Numbered from the stretch's first letter, positions 17,345 to 27,739 are shown. The stretch is 64,000 bases of DNA from Paracoccus acridae (GCF_014642735.1 NZ_BMIV01000006.1:1-64000), one strand, 5' to 3'. A program made the numbers and translations. Notes: generated by a model not told the origin, from the sequence alone.

Positions 17345-18961
17345 ATGACCGCTGATTACGTCATCGTCGGCGCCGGTTCCGCCGGTTGCGCGCTTGCCTA
17401 TCGCCTGACCGAGGCCGGGCATTCCGTCACGCTGATCGAGTATGGCGGCAGCGACATCGGCATCTTCATCCAGATGCCGGGCGCGCTGTCATACCCGATG
17501 AACATGCCGCGATACGACTGGGGCTTCCAGACGCAGCCCGAACCCCATCTGGGCGGGCGCAGGCTGGCCACGCCGCGCGGCAAGGTGCTGGGCGGATCGT
17601 CCTCCATCAACGGCATGGTCTTCGTGCGCGGCCACCGCAAGGATTACGACCACTGGCGCGACAGCGGCGCGACCGGCTGGGGTTACGCGGACGTGCTGCC
17701 CTATTTCAAGCGGATGGAAACCTGGCACGGCGGCGCATCCCCCTTGCGCGGCACCGACGGCCCCCTGCACGTCACCCGCGGCAAGCGCCGCAACCCGCTG
17801 TTCAACGCCTTTATCGAAGCCGGGCAGCAGGCAGGCTGGCCCTATACGCCCGACTACAACGGCGAACAGCAGGAAGGCTTCGGCCCGATGGAGGCCACGA
17901 TCTGGAAGGGCCGCCGCTGGTCCGCCGCCAATGCCTATCTGCGCCCGGCGCTCAAGACCGGCCGCCTGACCGTGATCCGCGCCTTCGCCCGCCGCATCCT
18001 GTTCCAGGGCAAGCGTGCCCATGGCGTCGAAATCGAGCGCAAGGGCCAGATCCAGGAAATCCGCGCAACGCGCGAGGTCATCGTCTCGGCCAGTTCCATC
18101 AACACGCCCAAGCTGCTGATGCTGTCGGGCATCGGCCCCGCCGACCACCTGCGAAGCCACGGCATCGCGCCCTTGGCCGACCGTCCCGGCGTCGGGTCGA
18201 ACCTGCAGGACCACCTTGAAATCTACATGCAGTACAAGGCGCTGAAGCCGATCACGCTCTACACCTATTACAACCTTCTGGGCAAAAGCCGAGTGGGCGT
18301 GGAATGGCTGCTGCAGAAGACCGGCCTGGGCGCGTCGAACCAGTTCGAAAGCTGCGGCTTCATCCGGTCGTCCGATGCCGTGGATTACCCCGACATCCAG
18401 TATCACTTCCTGCCGCTGGCCGTGCGCTATGACGGCAAGGCGGCGGCGCAGGGCCACGGCTTCCAGGCCCATGTCGGCCCGATGCGGTCGAAGTCGCGCG
18501 GCACCGTGCGGCTGGCCTCAGGCGATCCGGCGGCCGCGCCCGAGATCCGCTTCAACTACATGTCCCATCCCGACGACTGGGCCGAGTTCCGCGCCTGCGT
18601 CCGCCTGACCCGAAAGATCTTCGACCAACCCGCCTTTGCCGAATATCGCGGCGACGAGATCCAGCCCGGCGCGCAAGTCCAAACCGACGATCAGATCGAC
18701 GCCTTCATCCGCGACCATGCCGAATCGGCCTATCACCCCTGCGGCACCGCGCGCATGGGCGCGGCCAGCGACCCGATGGCCGTGGTGGACCCGGACCTGA
18801 AGGTGATCGGGGTCGAAGGGCTGCGGGTTGCCGACAGTTCGATCTTCCCGCGCATCACCAACGGCAACCTGAACGGCCCCTCGATCATGGTCGGCGAAAA
18901 GGCCGCCGACCACATCCTTGGCCGCATCGCCCAGGCTGACGACCGCATGGCCGCCGAATAG
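17345..18961 (+). CDS. betA: choline dehydrogenase
   Basis: FAD-dependent GMC oxidoreductase that oxidises choline to betaine aldehyde, membrane-associated and linked to the respiratory chain. The 538-residue protein has the FAD-binding loop VGAGSAGC near residues 8-15 and [14 protein letters not shown] near 83-96. The C-terminal region [11 protein letters not shown] and [10 protein letters not shown] holds the active-site His and Asn. It is the last gene of betI-betB-betA. The product of the neighbouring choXWV importer is its substrate. Confidence 0.94.
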   Translation: MTADYVIVGAGSAGCALAYRLTEAGHSVTLIEYGGSDIGIFIQMPGALSYPMNMPRYDWGFQTQPEPHLGGRRLATPRGKVLGGSSSINGMVFVRGHRKDYDHWRDSGATGWGYADVLPYFKRMETWHGGASPLRGTDGPLHVTRGKRRNPLFNAFIEAGQQAGWPYTPDYNGEQQEGFGPMEATIWKGRRWSAANAYLRPALKTGRLTVIRAFARRILFQGKRAHGVEIERKGQIQEIRATREVIVSASSINTPKLLMLSGIGPADHLRSHGIAPLADRPGVGSNLQDHLEIYMQYKALKPITLYTYYNLLGKSRVGVEWLLQKTGLGASNQFESCGFIRSSDAVDYPDIQYHFLPLAVRYDGKAAAQGHGFQAHVGPMRSKSRGTVRLASGDPAAAPEIRFNYMSHPDDWAEFRACVRLTRKIFDQPAFAEYRGDEIQPGAQVQTDDQIDAFIRDHAESAYHPCGTARMGAASDPMAVVDPDLKVIGVEGLRVADSSIFPRITNGNLNGPSIMVGEKAADHILGRIAQADDRMAAE

Positions 18962-18998
18962 CCGCTTCTTCGTTGCCCAAATACCCCCGCCGGAGGCA

Positions 18999-19015
18999 CC
19001 TGCCCGCGCGGCAGG
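18999..19015. terminator. hairpin between convergent betA and the DsbA-family gene
   Basis: CCTGCC (18999-19004) pairs with GGCAGG (19010-19015) in the 75-base gap between convergent stop codons. No T-run follows. Just upstream, 18975-18996 reads as an A-rich break (CCCAAATACCCCC) followed by GCCGGAGG; see the findings. Confidence 0.35.
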
Positions 19016-19036
19016 CGCCACCGGCGCGGATGGGCG

Positions 19037-19777
19037 TCAGCCGTTCCCCTCGCGCGCGGCGGCGACGGCGGGCTCCAGCCCGTTCGCGGGCATGCCGCGC
19101 AGCAGGGTGTCGCCGATCACGAAGGTCGGCGTGCCCATGATCGCCATGCGTTCCGCCAGTTGCCGGTTCTCGCGCAGCACGGCCGATACGGATTCGGTGT
19201 TCATGGTGTTGATCACCTCGTCGCCGTCTATGCCGATATCCGCCGCGATGCCCTTCAGCGCCTCGGGCGAGGGCGCGCCGCGCAGGGCCATCAGGGCGTC
19301 ATGGGCCTGGACATAGGCTTCGTCCCCGCCGATCTGCTTCGCCGCCACCGCGAACCGGGCCGAGGTTTCGCTCTCGGGTCCAAGGATGGGGAATTCCTTC
19401 AGGATGAACCGGATGTTGCCGTCGCTTTCGACGATGTCGTGGATCTGGTCGTTGAACTTGCGGCAATATCCGCAGCGATAGTCGATGAACTCCACCACCG
19501 TCACGTCGCCGTCGGGGTTTCCGCCGACCCAACTGTGCCCGTCCTCGAAGATGGCGTCGCGGTTGGCGGCGACCAGGGCCACGTCGTTCTGGGCCTCGGA
19601 CGCGACGCGGCGTTCCTCCAGCACGTTGATGGATTCCACCAGAACCTCGGGGTTCGCCATCAGGTATTCGCGCACCGCATCCCCGAAGGCTGCCTTCTCG
19701 GCGTCCGACATGGCGGAAATGTCGAAGGCCAGGGCGGGGGTCGCGGTCAGCATCAGCGCGGCGATCAGGCGTTTCAT
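19037..19777 (-). CDS. DsbA-family thiol:disulfide protein
   Basis: Periplasmic thioredoxin-fold protein of 246 residues. The signal peptide is about 1-17 (MKRLIAALMLTATPALA). An N-terminal helical region (about 20-75) is followed by a thioredoxin fold with the active site Cys102-Gly-Tyr-Cys105 (DYRCGYCRKF) and the cis-Pro segment MGTPTFVIGD. The N-terminal helical extension and CGYC motif resemble the DsbA/DsbG-like family often fused with a ScsC-type domain. Role: disulfide formation or isomerisation; direction unknown. ATG 19777 is chosen because the signal peptide starts there; the open frame continues only as antisense of the next gene. Confidence 0.85.
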   Translation of the reverse strand: MKRLIAALMLTATPALAFDISAMSDAEKAAFGDAVREYLMANPEVLVESINVLEERRVASEAQNDVALVAANRDAIFEDGHSWVGGNPDGDVTVVEFIDYRCGYCRKFNDQIHDIVESDGNIRFILKEFPILGPESETSARFAVAAKQIGGDEAYVQAHDALMALRGAPSPEALKGIAADIGIDGDEVINTMNTESVSAVLRENRQLAERMAIMGTPTFVIGDTLLRGMPANGLEPAVAAAREGNG

Positions 19778-19924
19778 CGGGATCCTCGGGTGTTCCGTTT
19801 CGCATGACCTTGGCCCCTGCGGCCGATCTTGGCAAGAAAGCCGCTGACAAAGCTGCGTGACCGGGGGCTTTTCGTGCGCCCTGGGCCAGCGTAAGACATG
19901 GAAAAAAGACAAAAGGCCGAAGGC

Positions 19925-21070
19925 ATGAGCAGCATCAGGAAATCCGTCCGCGGACAGGTCGATCCCTTCATCGTCATGGACGTGATGGAAGCCGCCTCTC
20001 GCGCCGAGGCCGCGGGCCGCCACATCATCCACATGGAGGTGGGCCAGCCGTCCACCCCCGCGCCCGAAGGCGCGCGGCGTGCGCTTGCCGCCGCGCTGGA
20101 ACAGCCGCTGGGCTATACGGTCGCCTTGGGCCTGCCCGCGCTGCGGCAGGGCATCGCGGACCTTTACCGCCGCTGGTATGGCGTCGATCTGGATCCGGCG
20201 CGCGTGGTCGTGACGCCCGGCAGCAGCGGGGCCTTCATCCTTGCATTCTCGGCCCTGTTCGACGCGGGCGACAAGGTGGCCATGGGCTTTCCCGGCTATC
20301 CCAGCTATCGCCAGATCCTGCGGGCCATGTCGCTGGAACCCGTCGGCATCCCGACGCGGCCCGAGGACCGCTATCAGCCGCGTCCCGGCGACCTGCCCGA
20401 TGGCTGCAAGGGGCTGATCCTCGCCTCGCCGGGCAATCCCTCGGGCACGGTGCTGCGGACGGATGAATTGCGCGCGTTGTCGGATGCCGCGCGGGCCAAG
20501 GGCATGGCGCTGATCTCGGACGAGATCTATCACGGCCTGTCCTATGGCGACCGCTGCCATTCCGCGCTGGAGGTGACGGACGACGTGTTCGTCATCAATT
20601 CCTTCAGCAAGTATTTCTCGATGACCGGCTGGCGGGTGGGCTGGATGGTCGTGCCCGAGGATCACATCCGCACCGTCGAACGGCTGGCCCAGAACATGTT
20701 CATCTGCCCGCCCCATGCCAGCCAAGTCGCGGCGCTTGCCGCGCTTGACTGCACGGATGAAGCGGACGCGAACCTGGCCGTCTATGCCGAAAACCGCCGG
20801 CTGATGCTGGAAGGGCTGCCCAAGGCGGGCTTTCACCGCATCGCGCCGCCAGAGGGGGCGTTCTACATCTATGCCGATGTGTCGGACCTGACGGACGATT
20901 CGCTGGCCTTCGCGGCCGAGATCCTGGACAAGGCGGGCGTCGCGGTGACGCCTGGCCTGGATTTCGATCCCGAACGGGGCGCCCGGACGCTGCGCTTCTC
21001 CTATGCCCGCGCAACGGCCGACATCGCCGAGGGCCTTCGCCGACTGACGGAGTTCATGGCCGCAAGATGA
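19925..21070 (+). CDS. class I/II pyridoxal-phosphate aminotransferase
   Basis: Fold-type I aminotransferase, 381 residues from the chosen start. The Schiff-base lysine is Lys229 (NSFSKYFSMTGWR). Other family marks are MEVGQPSTP, LASPGNPSG and SDEIYHGLSY. Substrate not assignable: the sequence is typical of the broad aspartate/aromatic/alanine group. ATG 19925 is preferred to ATG 19898 because AAAGG lies upstream of it while the earlier ATG has no ribosome-binding site. The stop overlaps the amidase start by four bases, so the pair is co-translated. Confidence 0.85.
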   Translation: MSSIRKSVRGQVDPFIVMDVMEAASRAEAAGRHIIHMEVGQPSTPAPEGARRALAAALEQPLGYTVALGLPALRQGIADLYRRWYGVDLDPARVVVTPGSSGAFILAFSALFDAGDKVAMGFPGYPSYRQILRAMSLEPVGIPTRPEDRYQPRPGDLPDGCKGLILASPGNPSGTVLRTDELRALSDAARAKGMALISDEIYHGLSYGDRCHSALEVTDDVFVINSFSKYFSMTGWRVGWMVVPEDHIRTVERLAQNMFICPPHASQVAALAALDCTDEADANLAVYAENRRLMLEGLPKAGFHRIAPPEGAFYIYADVSDLTDDSLAFAAEILDKAGVAVTPGLDFDPERGARTLRFSYARATADIAEGLRRLTEFMAAR

Positions 21071-22266
21071 AGGTGCTGGCGCTGATCCTGTCCTTGCTGG
21101 TGGCTTTTCCCGTCTGGGGAAACGAACCGGCGCGTCTGGACATCGGGGGATCGGCGCTTGTGGCGACGGGGCGCGGTTGGGGCGGGCCGCAGCCGCTGGA
21201 ACTGCGGCTGTCGCTGACCAAGGCGGTGCCTTACCGGTCCTATCTGGTGGATGGGCCGCCGCGCCTGGTGGTCGATGTGAAGGACACCGATTTCGGGCTG
21301 GCCCGGCCCCAGGATCTGTTCGGCGCGGATCTGGCCCCGGCGATCCGCTGGGGACCCTATCGGGAAGGGTGGTCGCGCGTGGTCGTCGAACTGCCCGGGA
21401 CTTACCGCATCGACAGCGCGGGCCAGCAGGCGCGGGCGGCCTTGTCCCAGATCACCGTGGCCCTTGCCCCCGTCGCGGCCCAGGACTTTGCGCCCCGGCC
21501 ATCGGCCACCGCCGCCCTGCGCGATCTGCCCGAACCGGCGGAACTGCCCGCCCAGCCTGGGGACGAGGGCTTCACGGTGGTTCTGGACCCCGGCCATGGC
21601 GGCTTCGATCCCGGCGCCCTGGCGGAAGGCGAAAGCGAGGCGAACCTGGTCCTGGTCTTTTCGCTTGAACTGCGCGCGGCCTTGCAGGCGCGGGGGATCA
21701 CCGTGGAAATGACGCGCAGCGACGACAGCTTCGTCGCGCTGGAACGGCGGATGACCACGGCCCGGCAGGCGCGGGGGGATCTGTTCATCTCGCTTCACGC
21801 CGATGCGCTGCCGCAGGGGCAGGCGGCGGGGGCCACGGTCTATGTCTGGAATCCCGCCGCCGACGATCGCGCGGCCGAACAACTGTCGCTGCGGCACGGG
21901 CGCGACGATCTGGTGGCGGGCGCGGATCTGACCGGGCATGACGATGCCCTGACCGGGGTGTTGATGGATTTCGTGCGCACCGACACCCAGCCCCGTTCGG
22001 AAAGCTTCGCCCGCTGGCTGACGTCGCGGATGTCCCTGATGGGGATCGGGATGCACGAACGGCCCGTCCAGCGCGCCACCTATTCGGTGCTGAAATCGCC
22101 CGACATTCCCTCCGTCCTGCTGGAACTGGGCTTCATTTCCGACCACGACGACCGGGCCAACCTGCTGAACCCGCTGTGGCGCGGGCGCATGGTGCAGGTG
22201 GTGTCGGACGCCATCGTCGGCTGGGCGCGGGACGAGGCGGCGCGCGCCGCGATGCTGCGTCAATAA
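21067..22266 (+). CDS. amiC: N-acetylmuramoyl-L-alanine amidase (AMIN + Amidase_3)
   Basis: Zn-dependent periplasmic hydrolase that cleaves the amide between MurNAc and the stem peptide, chiefly during daughter-cell separation. The 399-residue precursor has a signal peptide (about 1-19), an AMIN-like beta domain (about 25-150) that targets septal peptidoglycan, and a C-terminal Amidase_3 domain. The metal-site motifs are LDPGHGGFDPGA, ISLHAD and LLELGFISDHDD. It is coupled to the aminotransferase by ATGA and followed by the PBP1A gene, so hydrolase and synthase of peptidoglycan are adjacent. Confidence 0.92.
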   Translation: MKVLALILSLLVAFPVWGNEPARLDIGGSALVATGRGWGGPQPLELRLSLTKAVPYRSYLVDGPPRLVVDVKDTDFGLARPQDLFGADLAPAIRWGPYREGWSRVVVELPGTYRIDSAGQQARAALSQITVALAPVAAQDFAPRPSATAALRDLPEPAELPAQPGDEGFTVVLDPGHGGFDPGALAEGESEANLVLVFSLELRAALQARGITVEMTRSDDSFVALERRMTTARQARGDLFISLHADALPQGQAAGATVYVWNPAADDRAAEQLSLRHGRDDLVAGADLTGHDDALTGVLMDFVRTDTQPRSESFARWLTSRMSLMGIGMHERPVQRATYSVLKSPDIPSVLLELGFISDHDDRANLLNPLWRGRMVQVVSDAIVGWARDEAARAAMLRQ

Positions 22267-22290
22267 GGGCGCGGATCGCCCAGTGTTGTT

Positions 22291-22319
22291 TTGACCGGAC
22301 GGGGCCGCGCCGCTATAGA
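22291..22319 (+). promoter_or_regulatory. promoter of the PBP1A gene
   Basis: TTGACC (22291-22296) and TATAGA (22314-22319) are separated by exactly 17 bases, a near-consensus housekeeping promoter. Transcription would start near 22326, leaving a leader of about 22 bases that carries the ribosome-binding site. Confidence 0.75.
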
Positions 22320-22347
22320 CGGGCCAAGTCCACGGAAAGGCCCCCAC

Positions 22348-24897
22348 TTGCTGCGCAGCATCCTGTCCTTTTTCGGTGCCATCTTCTCGTGGTTCGTCAC
22401 GGCGAGCTTTTTCATCGCGCTGACGGTGGGTGCGATCTTCTGGATCTATTCGCGCGACCTGCCCAGCCACGAGACCTTGGCCCAGTACACGCCCAAGACG
22501 ATCAGCCGCATCTATTCGGGCGAGGGGATGCTGATCGACGAATTCGCCGAGGAACGCCGCCTGTTCGTCCCGATTGAGGAAATCCCCGATCTGGTCAAGC
22601 ACGCCTTCATCAGCGCCGAGGACAAGAACTTCTACAACCACCCCGGCTATGACGTGCGCGGCATCGTCGGTGCGGCCTATCAGGCGGTGGCGTCGCGCGG
22701 GTCGTCGGTGCGCGGCGCGTCCACCATCACCCAGCAGGTGATGAAGAACTTCCTGCTGGATGGCAGTCGCAGCGTCGAACGCAAGGTCAAGGAACTGATC
22801 CTGGCGTCGCGGCTGGAACGCACGCTGTCCAAGGACCAGATCCTGGAACTGTATCTGAACGAGATCTTCCTGGGCCAGAACAGCTTCGGCGTGGCTGCGG
22901 CCGCGCAGACCTATTTCAACAAAGCCCTGGCCGAACTGGCCCCGCACGAGGCCGCGATGCTGGCCGCCATGCCGCAGGCGCCCAGCACCTATCACCCCGT
23001 GCGCGCCAAGGACCGCGTGACCGAACGGCGCAACTATGTGCTGCGGGAAATGTGGCAGAACGGCTATATCGACGAGGCCACCTATCAGGCCGAGGCGAAG
23101 CTGCCGCTGAAATCGGTGCAGAACGGCGACTTTCCGGCGTTCCGCCAGCAATTGCCGCCCCGCGATTATTTCACCGATGAAATCCGCCGCCAGTTGTCCG
23201 CGCAGTTCGGCAACGAGGAATTCTTCGGCGGCGGCCTGACCATCCGCGCCACCGTCGCCCCCGACCTGCAGGCTGCCGCCGCCGATGCGCTGCGCCAGGC
23301 ACTTGAGGATTACGACCGCGGCACCGGCGTCTGGCGCGGCACGGGCGAGACGATCCCGGCCGAGCAGCTGACCGACGAGGCCGCATGGCGCGGCGCGCTG
23401 TGGCAGGTGCAGGTGCCGCGCGACATTCCCGGCTGGCATCCGGCCGTGGTGCTGGAACTGGGCGACAGCGACGCCCGCATCGGCATCGAGGGGATCGAGG
23501 AAGACGCCGACGGCCACTGGATCCCGGCCGAGGATGTCCGCTGGGCGCGCAAGCGCGGTCCCGACCGCAGGCTTGGCCCGCGCGCGCAGGTGGCGGGCGA
23601 TCTGGTCGCCGTCGGCGATGTGGTGCTGGTCCGCGCCATGACGCGCGACAGCGACGGCAGCTTCATCCGCTGGACCCTGCGCCAGGTGCCCGAGATCCAG
23701 GGCGGCTTCATGGCGATGGACGTGAACACCGGCCGCGTCATGGCGATGCAGGGCGGGTTCAGCTATCAGTCATCGGTGTTCAACCGCGCCACGCAGGCGC
23801 AGCGTCAGCCGGGGTCCAGCTTCAAGCCCTTCGTCTATGCCGCCGCGCTGGACAACAACTATACCCCCGCCACCATCGTCGTGGACGAGCCGATCACGCT
23901 GAACACCCCCTTCGGGTTGTGGGAGCCTAAGAACTCGACCGGCAAGACCTATGGCCCGACGCCCCTGCGGACGGGCATCGAGATGTCGCGCAACCTGATG
24001 ACCATCCGCATCGCCCAGGATATCGGGATGGATCGGGTGGCCGACTATGCCGAACGCTTCGGCGTCTATGACGATCTCAAGCCGTTCCTGGCGAACGCAC
24101 TGGGCGCGCAGGAAACCACGCTGTTCAAGATGGTCGCGGCCTATGCCATGTTCGCCAATGGCGGCGAACGGGTGGAACCCACGCTGGTGGACCGCGTGCA
24201 GGACCGGCGCGGGCGCACCATCTATCGCCACGACCAGCGGGTCTGCGAGACCTGCGGCCAGCAGGCGCTGCCGGCGGGGCAGGGGCCGGTGATCGACTCC
24301 AACCGCGAACGGGTGATGGACGCGGTGACGGCCTATCAGCTGACCTCGATGCTGGAAGGCGCGGTCAAGCGCGGATCGGCCAGCGGGGTCGATCTGCCGG
24401 TGCCGATCGCGGGCAAGACCGGCACCACCAACGACGCCAAGGACGTGTGGTTCATCGGCTATTCCTCCAACATCGTGGCGGGCTGTTACCTGGGCTATGA
24501 CCAGCCGCGCAGCCTGGGATCGAACGCCTATGGCGGGACGCTGTGCGTGCCGGTGTTCAACGCCTTCATGCGCAAGGCGGTGGCGGAATACGGCGGCACC
24601 GAATTCGCGGTCCCGCCCGGGGGTTACTGGGTCAAGATCGACCGCACCACCGGCCAGCGGCTGTCGGACAGCGCCAGCGGGCCGAATGTCGTGGCCGAAT
24701 ATTTCCGCAACGGCACCGATCCCGACTGGGGTTCGCCGCTGATCGTGTCGGGCTTCGGCGACGGGAACGTGGTCCTGCCCTGGCAGGCGGGCGCGGGGTC
24801 CGGGTCGGGGAAGGCCGTCACCACATCGACCGGGGAACGCAAGGTCATCCCCAGCCGCACCGATTTCGGGACCATGTCCTCGGGCGGGCTTTACTGA
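22348..24897 (+). CDS. mrcA: penicillin-binding protein 1A
   Basis: Bifunctional peptidoglycan glycosyltransferase/transpeptidase anchored in the inner membrane. From TTG 22348 the product is 849 residues: an N-terminal membrane helix (about 12-35), a GT51 domain with catalytic Glu91 ([11 protein letters not shown]) and RGASTITQQ, and an intervening OB-like region. The transpeptidase domain has Ser490 (GSSFKP), SRN and Lys690 (KTGTTND). The TTG is preferred because GGAAAGG ends 7 bases upstream and it lies right behind a strong promoter. The longer frame from 22291 would begin inside the -35 box. Confidence 0.93.
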   Translation: MLRSILSFFGAIFSWFVTASFFIALTVGAIFWIYSRDLPSHETLAQYTPKTISRIYSGEGMLIDEFAEERRLFVPIEEIPDLVKHAFISAEDKNFYNHPGYDVRGIVGAAYQAVASRGSSVRGASTITQQVMKNFLLDGSRSVERKVKELILASRLERTLSKDQILELYLNEIFLGQNSFGVAAAAQTYFNKALAELAPHEAAMLAAMPQAPSTYHPVRAKDRVTERRNYVLREMWQNGYIDEATYQAEAKLPLKSVQNGDFPAFRQQLPPRDYFTDEIRRQLSAQFGNEEFFGGGLTIRATVAPDLQAAAADALRQALEDYDRGTGVWRGTGETIPAEQLTDEAAWRGALWQVQVPRDIPGWHPAVVLELGDSDARIGIEGIEEDADGHWIPAEDVRWARKRGPDRRLGPRAQVAGDLVAVGDVVLVRAMTRDSDGSFIRWTLRQVPEIQGGFMAMDVNTGRVMAMQGGFSYQSSVFNRATQAQRQPGSSFKPFVYAAALDNNYTPATIVVDEPITLNTPFGLWEPKNSTGKTYGPTPLRTGIEMSRNLMTIRIAQDIGMDRVADYAERFGVYDDLKPFLANALGAQETTLFKMVAAYAMFANGGERVEPTLVDRVQDRRGRTIYRHDQRVCETCGQQALPAGQGPVIDSNRERVMDAVTAYQLTSMLEGAVKRGSASGVDLPVPIAGKTGTTNDAKDVWFIGYSSNIVAGCYLGYDQPRSLGSNAYGGTLCVPVFNAFMRKAVAEYGGTEFAVPPGGYWVKIDRTTGQRLSDSASGPNVVAEYFRNGTDPDWGSPLIVSGFGDGNVVLPWQAGAGSGSGKAVTTSTGERKVIPSRTDFGTMSSGGLY

Positions 24898-24920
24898 ACG
24901 GCGGCTGCGGGACCGTGGGT

Positions 24921-24945
24921 GGCAAGGGGCGGTCCGACCCTTGCC
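24921..24945 (+). terminator. hairpin after mrcA
   Basis: GGCAAGGG (24921-24928) pairs with CCCTTGCC (24938-24945) around a 9-base loop in the gap before prfB. There is no T-run, so this is a weak terminator candidate. Confidence 0.35.
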
Positions 24946-25003
24946 CCAGGGTTCCGCCCGCGTTATCACCCCTGACCTGACGCCACCCCTCGAGGATCCG
25001 CCC

Positions 25004-26131
25004 ATGCGCGCCGAGACGCAGTCCACCATCGAAGCCATCCGCAAGTCGCTGACCCTGCTGGGGCAGCGGATGGATTGGCAGACCGCGCCCCACCGGCTGG
25101 AGGAGATGAACGCGATGATCGAGGCGGGCGACCTGTGGTCCGACCCCGCCCGCGCGCAGAAGCTGATGCGCGAACGCCAGGCCTTGCTGGACGCGCTTGA
25201 AACCTATCGCCGCATCGACGGCGACCTGTCCGCCAATGCCGAGATGGTTGAACTGGCCGAGGAGGAGGGCGACGCGGATCTTGTGGCCGAGGCCGAGGCG
25301 AACCTGAAGTCGCTGGCCGAACTGGCCGCGCAAAAGGAACTGGAAGCCCTGCTGAACGGCGAGGCGGACGCGAACGACACCTTTCTGGAAATCAACGCGG
25401 GCGCGGGCGGCACCGAAAGCTGCGACTGGGCGTCGATGCTGGCGCGCATGTATGTCCGCTGGGCCGAGAAGAAGGGCTACGAGGTCGAGCTTCTGTCCGA
25501 AACGGCGGGCGACGAGGCCGGCATCCGCAGCGCCGCCTACAAGGTCAGCGGGCACAATGCCTATGGCTGGCTGAAATCGGAATCGGGCGTGCATCGGCTG
25601 GTCCGCATCAGCCCCTATGACAGCGCGGCGCGGCGGCACACGTCCTTCAGCAGCGTCTGGGTCTATCCGGTCGTGGACGACAATATCGAGATCGACATTC
25701 CCGACCGCGACATTCGCATCGACACCTATCGGTCCTCGGGCGCGGGCGGGCAGCACGTCAACACCACCGACTCGGCCGTGCGGATCACCCACCTGCCGAC
25801 CGGGATCGTGGTCACGTCCTCGGAAAAATCGCAGCACCAGAACCGCGCCAACGCCATGGCCGCGCTGAAATCGCGCCTGTACCAGATGGAACTGGACCGC
25901 CGCAACGCCGAGATCAACGCCCAGCACGCCGCCAAGGGCGATGCGGGCTGGGGCAACCAGATCCGGTCCTATGTCCTGCACCCCTATCAGATGGTCAAGG
26001 ATCTGCGCACGGGCGAGGAGACCAGCGACACCCAGGGCGTCCTGGACGGCGACCTGGACGCCTTCATGGCCGCGACCCTGGCCCTTGACGTTGCCGGCAA
26101 AAGCAGGGCCGAGGCCAACGCCGAGGACTGA
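25004..26131 (+). CDS. prfB: peptide chain release factor 2
   Basis: Recognises UGA/UAA stop codons and triggers peptide release. The 375-residue protein has the universal GGQ at 248-250 ([10 protein letters not shown]) and the family block [11 protein letters not shown]. The codon-recognition tripeptide that is SPF in E. coli RF2 reads SPY here (203-205). The frame is continuous: the programmed +1 frameshift and in-frame UGA near codon 26, which autoregulate RF2 in many bacteria, are absent. ATG 25004 has GAGG upstream and gives the family N-terminus. Confidence 0.95.
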   Translation: MRAETQSTIEAIRKSLTLLGQRMDWQTAPHRLEEMNAMIEAGDLWSDPARAQKLMRERQALLDALETYRRIDGDLSANAEMVELAEEEGDADLVAEAEANLKSLAELAAQKELEALLNGEADANDTFLEINAGAGGTESCDWASMLARMYVRWAEKKGYEVELLSETAGDEAGIRSAAYKVSGHNAYGWLKSESGVHRLVRISPYDSAARRHTSFSSVWVYPVVDDNIEIDIPDRDIRIDTYRSSGAGGQHVNTTDSAVRITHLPTGIVVTSSEKSQHQNRANAMAALKSRLYQMELDRRNAEINAQHAAKGDAGWGNQIRSYVLHPYQMVKDLRTGEETSDTQGVLDGDLDAFMAATLALDVAGKSRAEANAED

Positions 26132-26214
26132 TCCCCGTTGCAGATGCAACGCCCGCAGCCCGATGGATTTGACGCGCATTCCCGTTATGCTGCGCCCCAA
26201 ATCGGGGGACCGCG

Positions 26215-27282
26215 ATGGATCAAAAGCAGATCAACCTGGCCTTGCAGGGCGGCGGTGCGCATGGCGCCTTTTCCTGGGGCGTTCTGGACCGGCTTCTGGA
26301 CGAGGATTGGCTGACCATTTCCGCCATCAGCGGCACATCCGCCGGGGCGCTGAACGGGGCCGCGTTGAAGGGCGGGCTGGCACGGGGCAATGGCCGGGCA
26401 GGGCGGCGCGGGGCGCGGGAAAACCTGGACTGCCTGTGGGCGCAGGTGGGTCAGCGCAGCGACAACCGCATGGTGCGGTGGCTTCATTCGCTGTTTCCGG
26501 CCCCGCAAGGCCTGGACCGCCTGACCGAACTGTTTTCGCCCGCCGCCTGGCTGGACAACCTGACGCGGCTGTTCAGCCCCTATGACTATGGCCCCTTCTA
26601 TGTGAATCCGCTGGCCGGGGTGCTGCGCGACCTGCCCTTTCCCGATTTCAGCAACACCCGCGGCCCGCAGCTGTTCGTCGCGGCCACCAATGTGCGCACG
26701 GGCCGGATCCGCGTCTTCACCAACGCGGCGGCCACACCCGATGCGGTGATGGCTTCGGCCTGCCTGCCGAACCTGTTCCAGGCCGTCGAGATCCCCGATC
26801 CCGAGACCGGCGAACTGGAAGCCTTCTGGGACGGCGGATATACCGGAAATCCGGCGATGTTTCCCCTGTATGACCACAGGCTGCCCAGCGACATCGTGAT
26901 CGTGAACATCAACCCGCTGATCCGCGACGGCGTCCCCCGCACCCCGGCCCTGATCGCCGACCGCGTGAACGAGGTCAGCTTCAACGCATCCCTGATGGCG
27001 GATCTGCGGGCCATCAACTTCGTCAAGCGGCTGTTTGCCGAGGATCGGTTGCAGAACCGGGCGATGAAGAACCCGCTGATCCACATGATCCTGGACGACA
27101 CGCTGATGACCGACCTGAATGCCCGGTCCAAGCTGATGCCCGCACCGGGTTTGTTGGCGCGGATGAAGCTGGCCGGGCAGACGGCCGCCGACACGTTCCT
27201 GCGCGATCACGCGGATGCGCTGAACAATCGCGATACGGTCGATCTTCCCGCCCTGTTCGCCGGTTCGGGGATCATCGGCTAG
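26215..27282 (+). CDS. patatin-like phospholipase / esterase
   Basis: Cytosolic serine lipolytic hydrolase of 355 residues with a Ser-Asp dyad. It has an oxyanion loop QGGGAHGAF (11-19), the nucleophile elbow GTSAG with Ser42, and the catalytic Asp206 in WDGGYTGN. There is no signal peptide. Substrate (phospholipid, lysophospholipid or storage polymer) is not determinable. It is a single gene between prfB and the tRNA-Val gene; GGGGGA lies upstream of the ATG. Confidence 0.88.
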   Translation: MDQKQINLALQGGGAHGAFSWGVLDRLLDEDWLTISAISGTSAGALNGAALKGGLARGNGRAGRRGARENLDCLWAQVGQRSDNRMVRWLHSLFPAPQGLDRLTELFSPAAWLDNLTRLFSPYDYGPFYVNPLAGVLRDLPFPDFSNTRGPQLFVAATNVRTGRIRVFTNAAATPDAVMASACLPNLFQAVEIPDPETGELEAFWDGGYTGNPAMFPLYDHRLPSDIVIVNINPLIRDGVPRTPALIADRVNEVSFNASLMADLRAINFVKRLFAEDRLQNRAMKNPLIHMILDDTLMTDLNARSKLMPAPGLLARMKLAGQTAADTFLRDHADALNNRDTVDLPALFAGSGIIG

Positions 27283-27289
27283 GGTCGCT

Positions 27290-27318
27290 ATTCGGACCGA
27301 TTGCCGTGTGGTCCGAAT
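27290..27318 (+). terminator. hairpin after the patatin-like gene
   Basis: ATTCGGACC (27290-27298) and GGTCCGAAT (27310-27318) form a perfect 9-base stem around an 11-base loop, 8 bases after the stop. No T-run follows. Confidence 0.45.
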
Positions 27319-27337
27319 CCCCGCCCGCTGCCGCCGC

Positions 27338-27366
27338 TTGCCATCCCCGGCAGCCGCCTGTAGAAG
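27338..27366 (+). promoter_or_regulatory. promoter of tRNA-Val
   Basis: TTGCCA (27338-27343) and TAGAAG (27361-27366) are 17 bases apart. The predicted start near 27373 is just ahead of the mature tRNA 5' end at 27377. Confidence 0.6.
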
Positions 27367-27376
27367 GCAGCGCGGC

Positions 27377-27452
27377 GGGCGGTTAGCTCAGTTGGTAGAG
27401 CGCTTCGTTTACACCGAAGATGCCGGGGGTTCGAGTCCCTCACCGCCCACCA
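27377..27452 (+). tRNA. tRNA-Val(UAC)
   Basis: A complete 76-base cloverleaf. Acceptor GGGCGGT pairs with ACCGCCC, the D arm is TTAGCTCAGTTGGTAGAG, and the anticodon loop TTTACAC gives UAC (27410-27412). The T arm holds GGTTCGAGTCC, and CCA is encoded at the 3' end. A short T-rich tract follows. Confidence 0.96.
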
Positions 27453-27551
27453 TTTTCCCCTTTTCGACAGGCCCGTGACCGCAGGTGGAACGGCCCGTCC
27501 GGTTTTGCGGAAACGCTTTCACAAACTTGCCGCAAGCCCCACATTTTCCGC

Positions 27552-27580
27552 TTGCACCCTGCTGCGTGCCCCCCTATAGA
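27552..27580 (+). promoter_or_regulatory. promoter of tRNA-Ala
   Basis: TTGCAC (27552-27557) and TATAGA (27575-27580) with a 17-base spacer. Transcription would begin near 27587, about 33 bases before the tRNA 5' end. Confidence 0.65.
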
Positions 27581-27619
27581 CCCCCCACGCCACGTCGAAA
27601 GACAAGGCAGACCTCCGGT

Positions 27620-27695
<76 letters not shown>

Positions 27696-27739
27696 AATCA
27701 TCCCCTTCGATGACAGCGTTTTCCTTGCCCCGCAGGGGA

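Noticed and set aside
24941..25003. Upstream start for prfB with possible frameshift leader
   Set aside because: The frame is continuous, no in-frame UGA with a frameshift signal exists, and ATG 25004 gives the family N-terminus.
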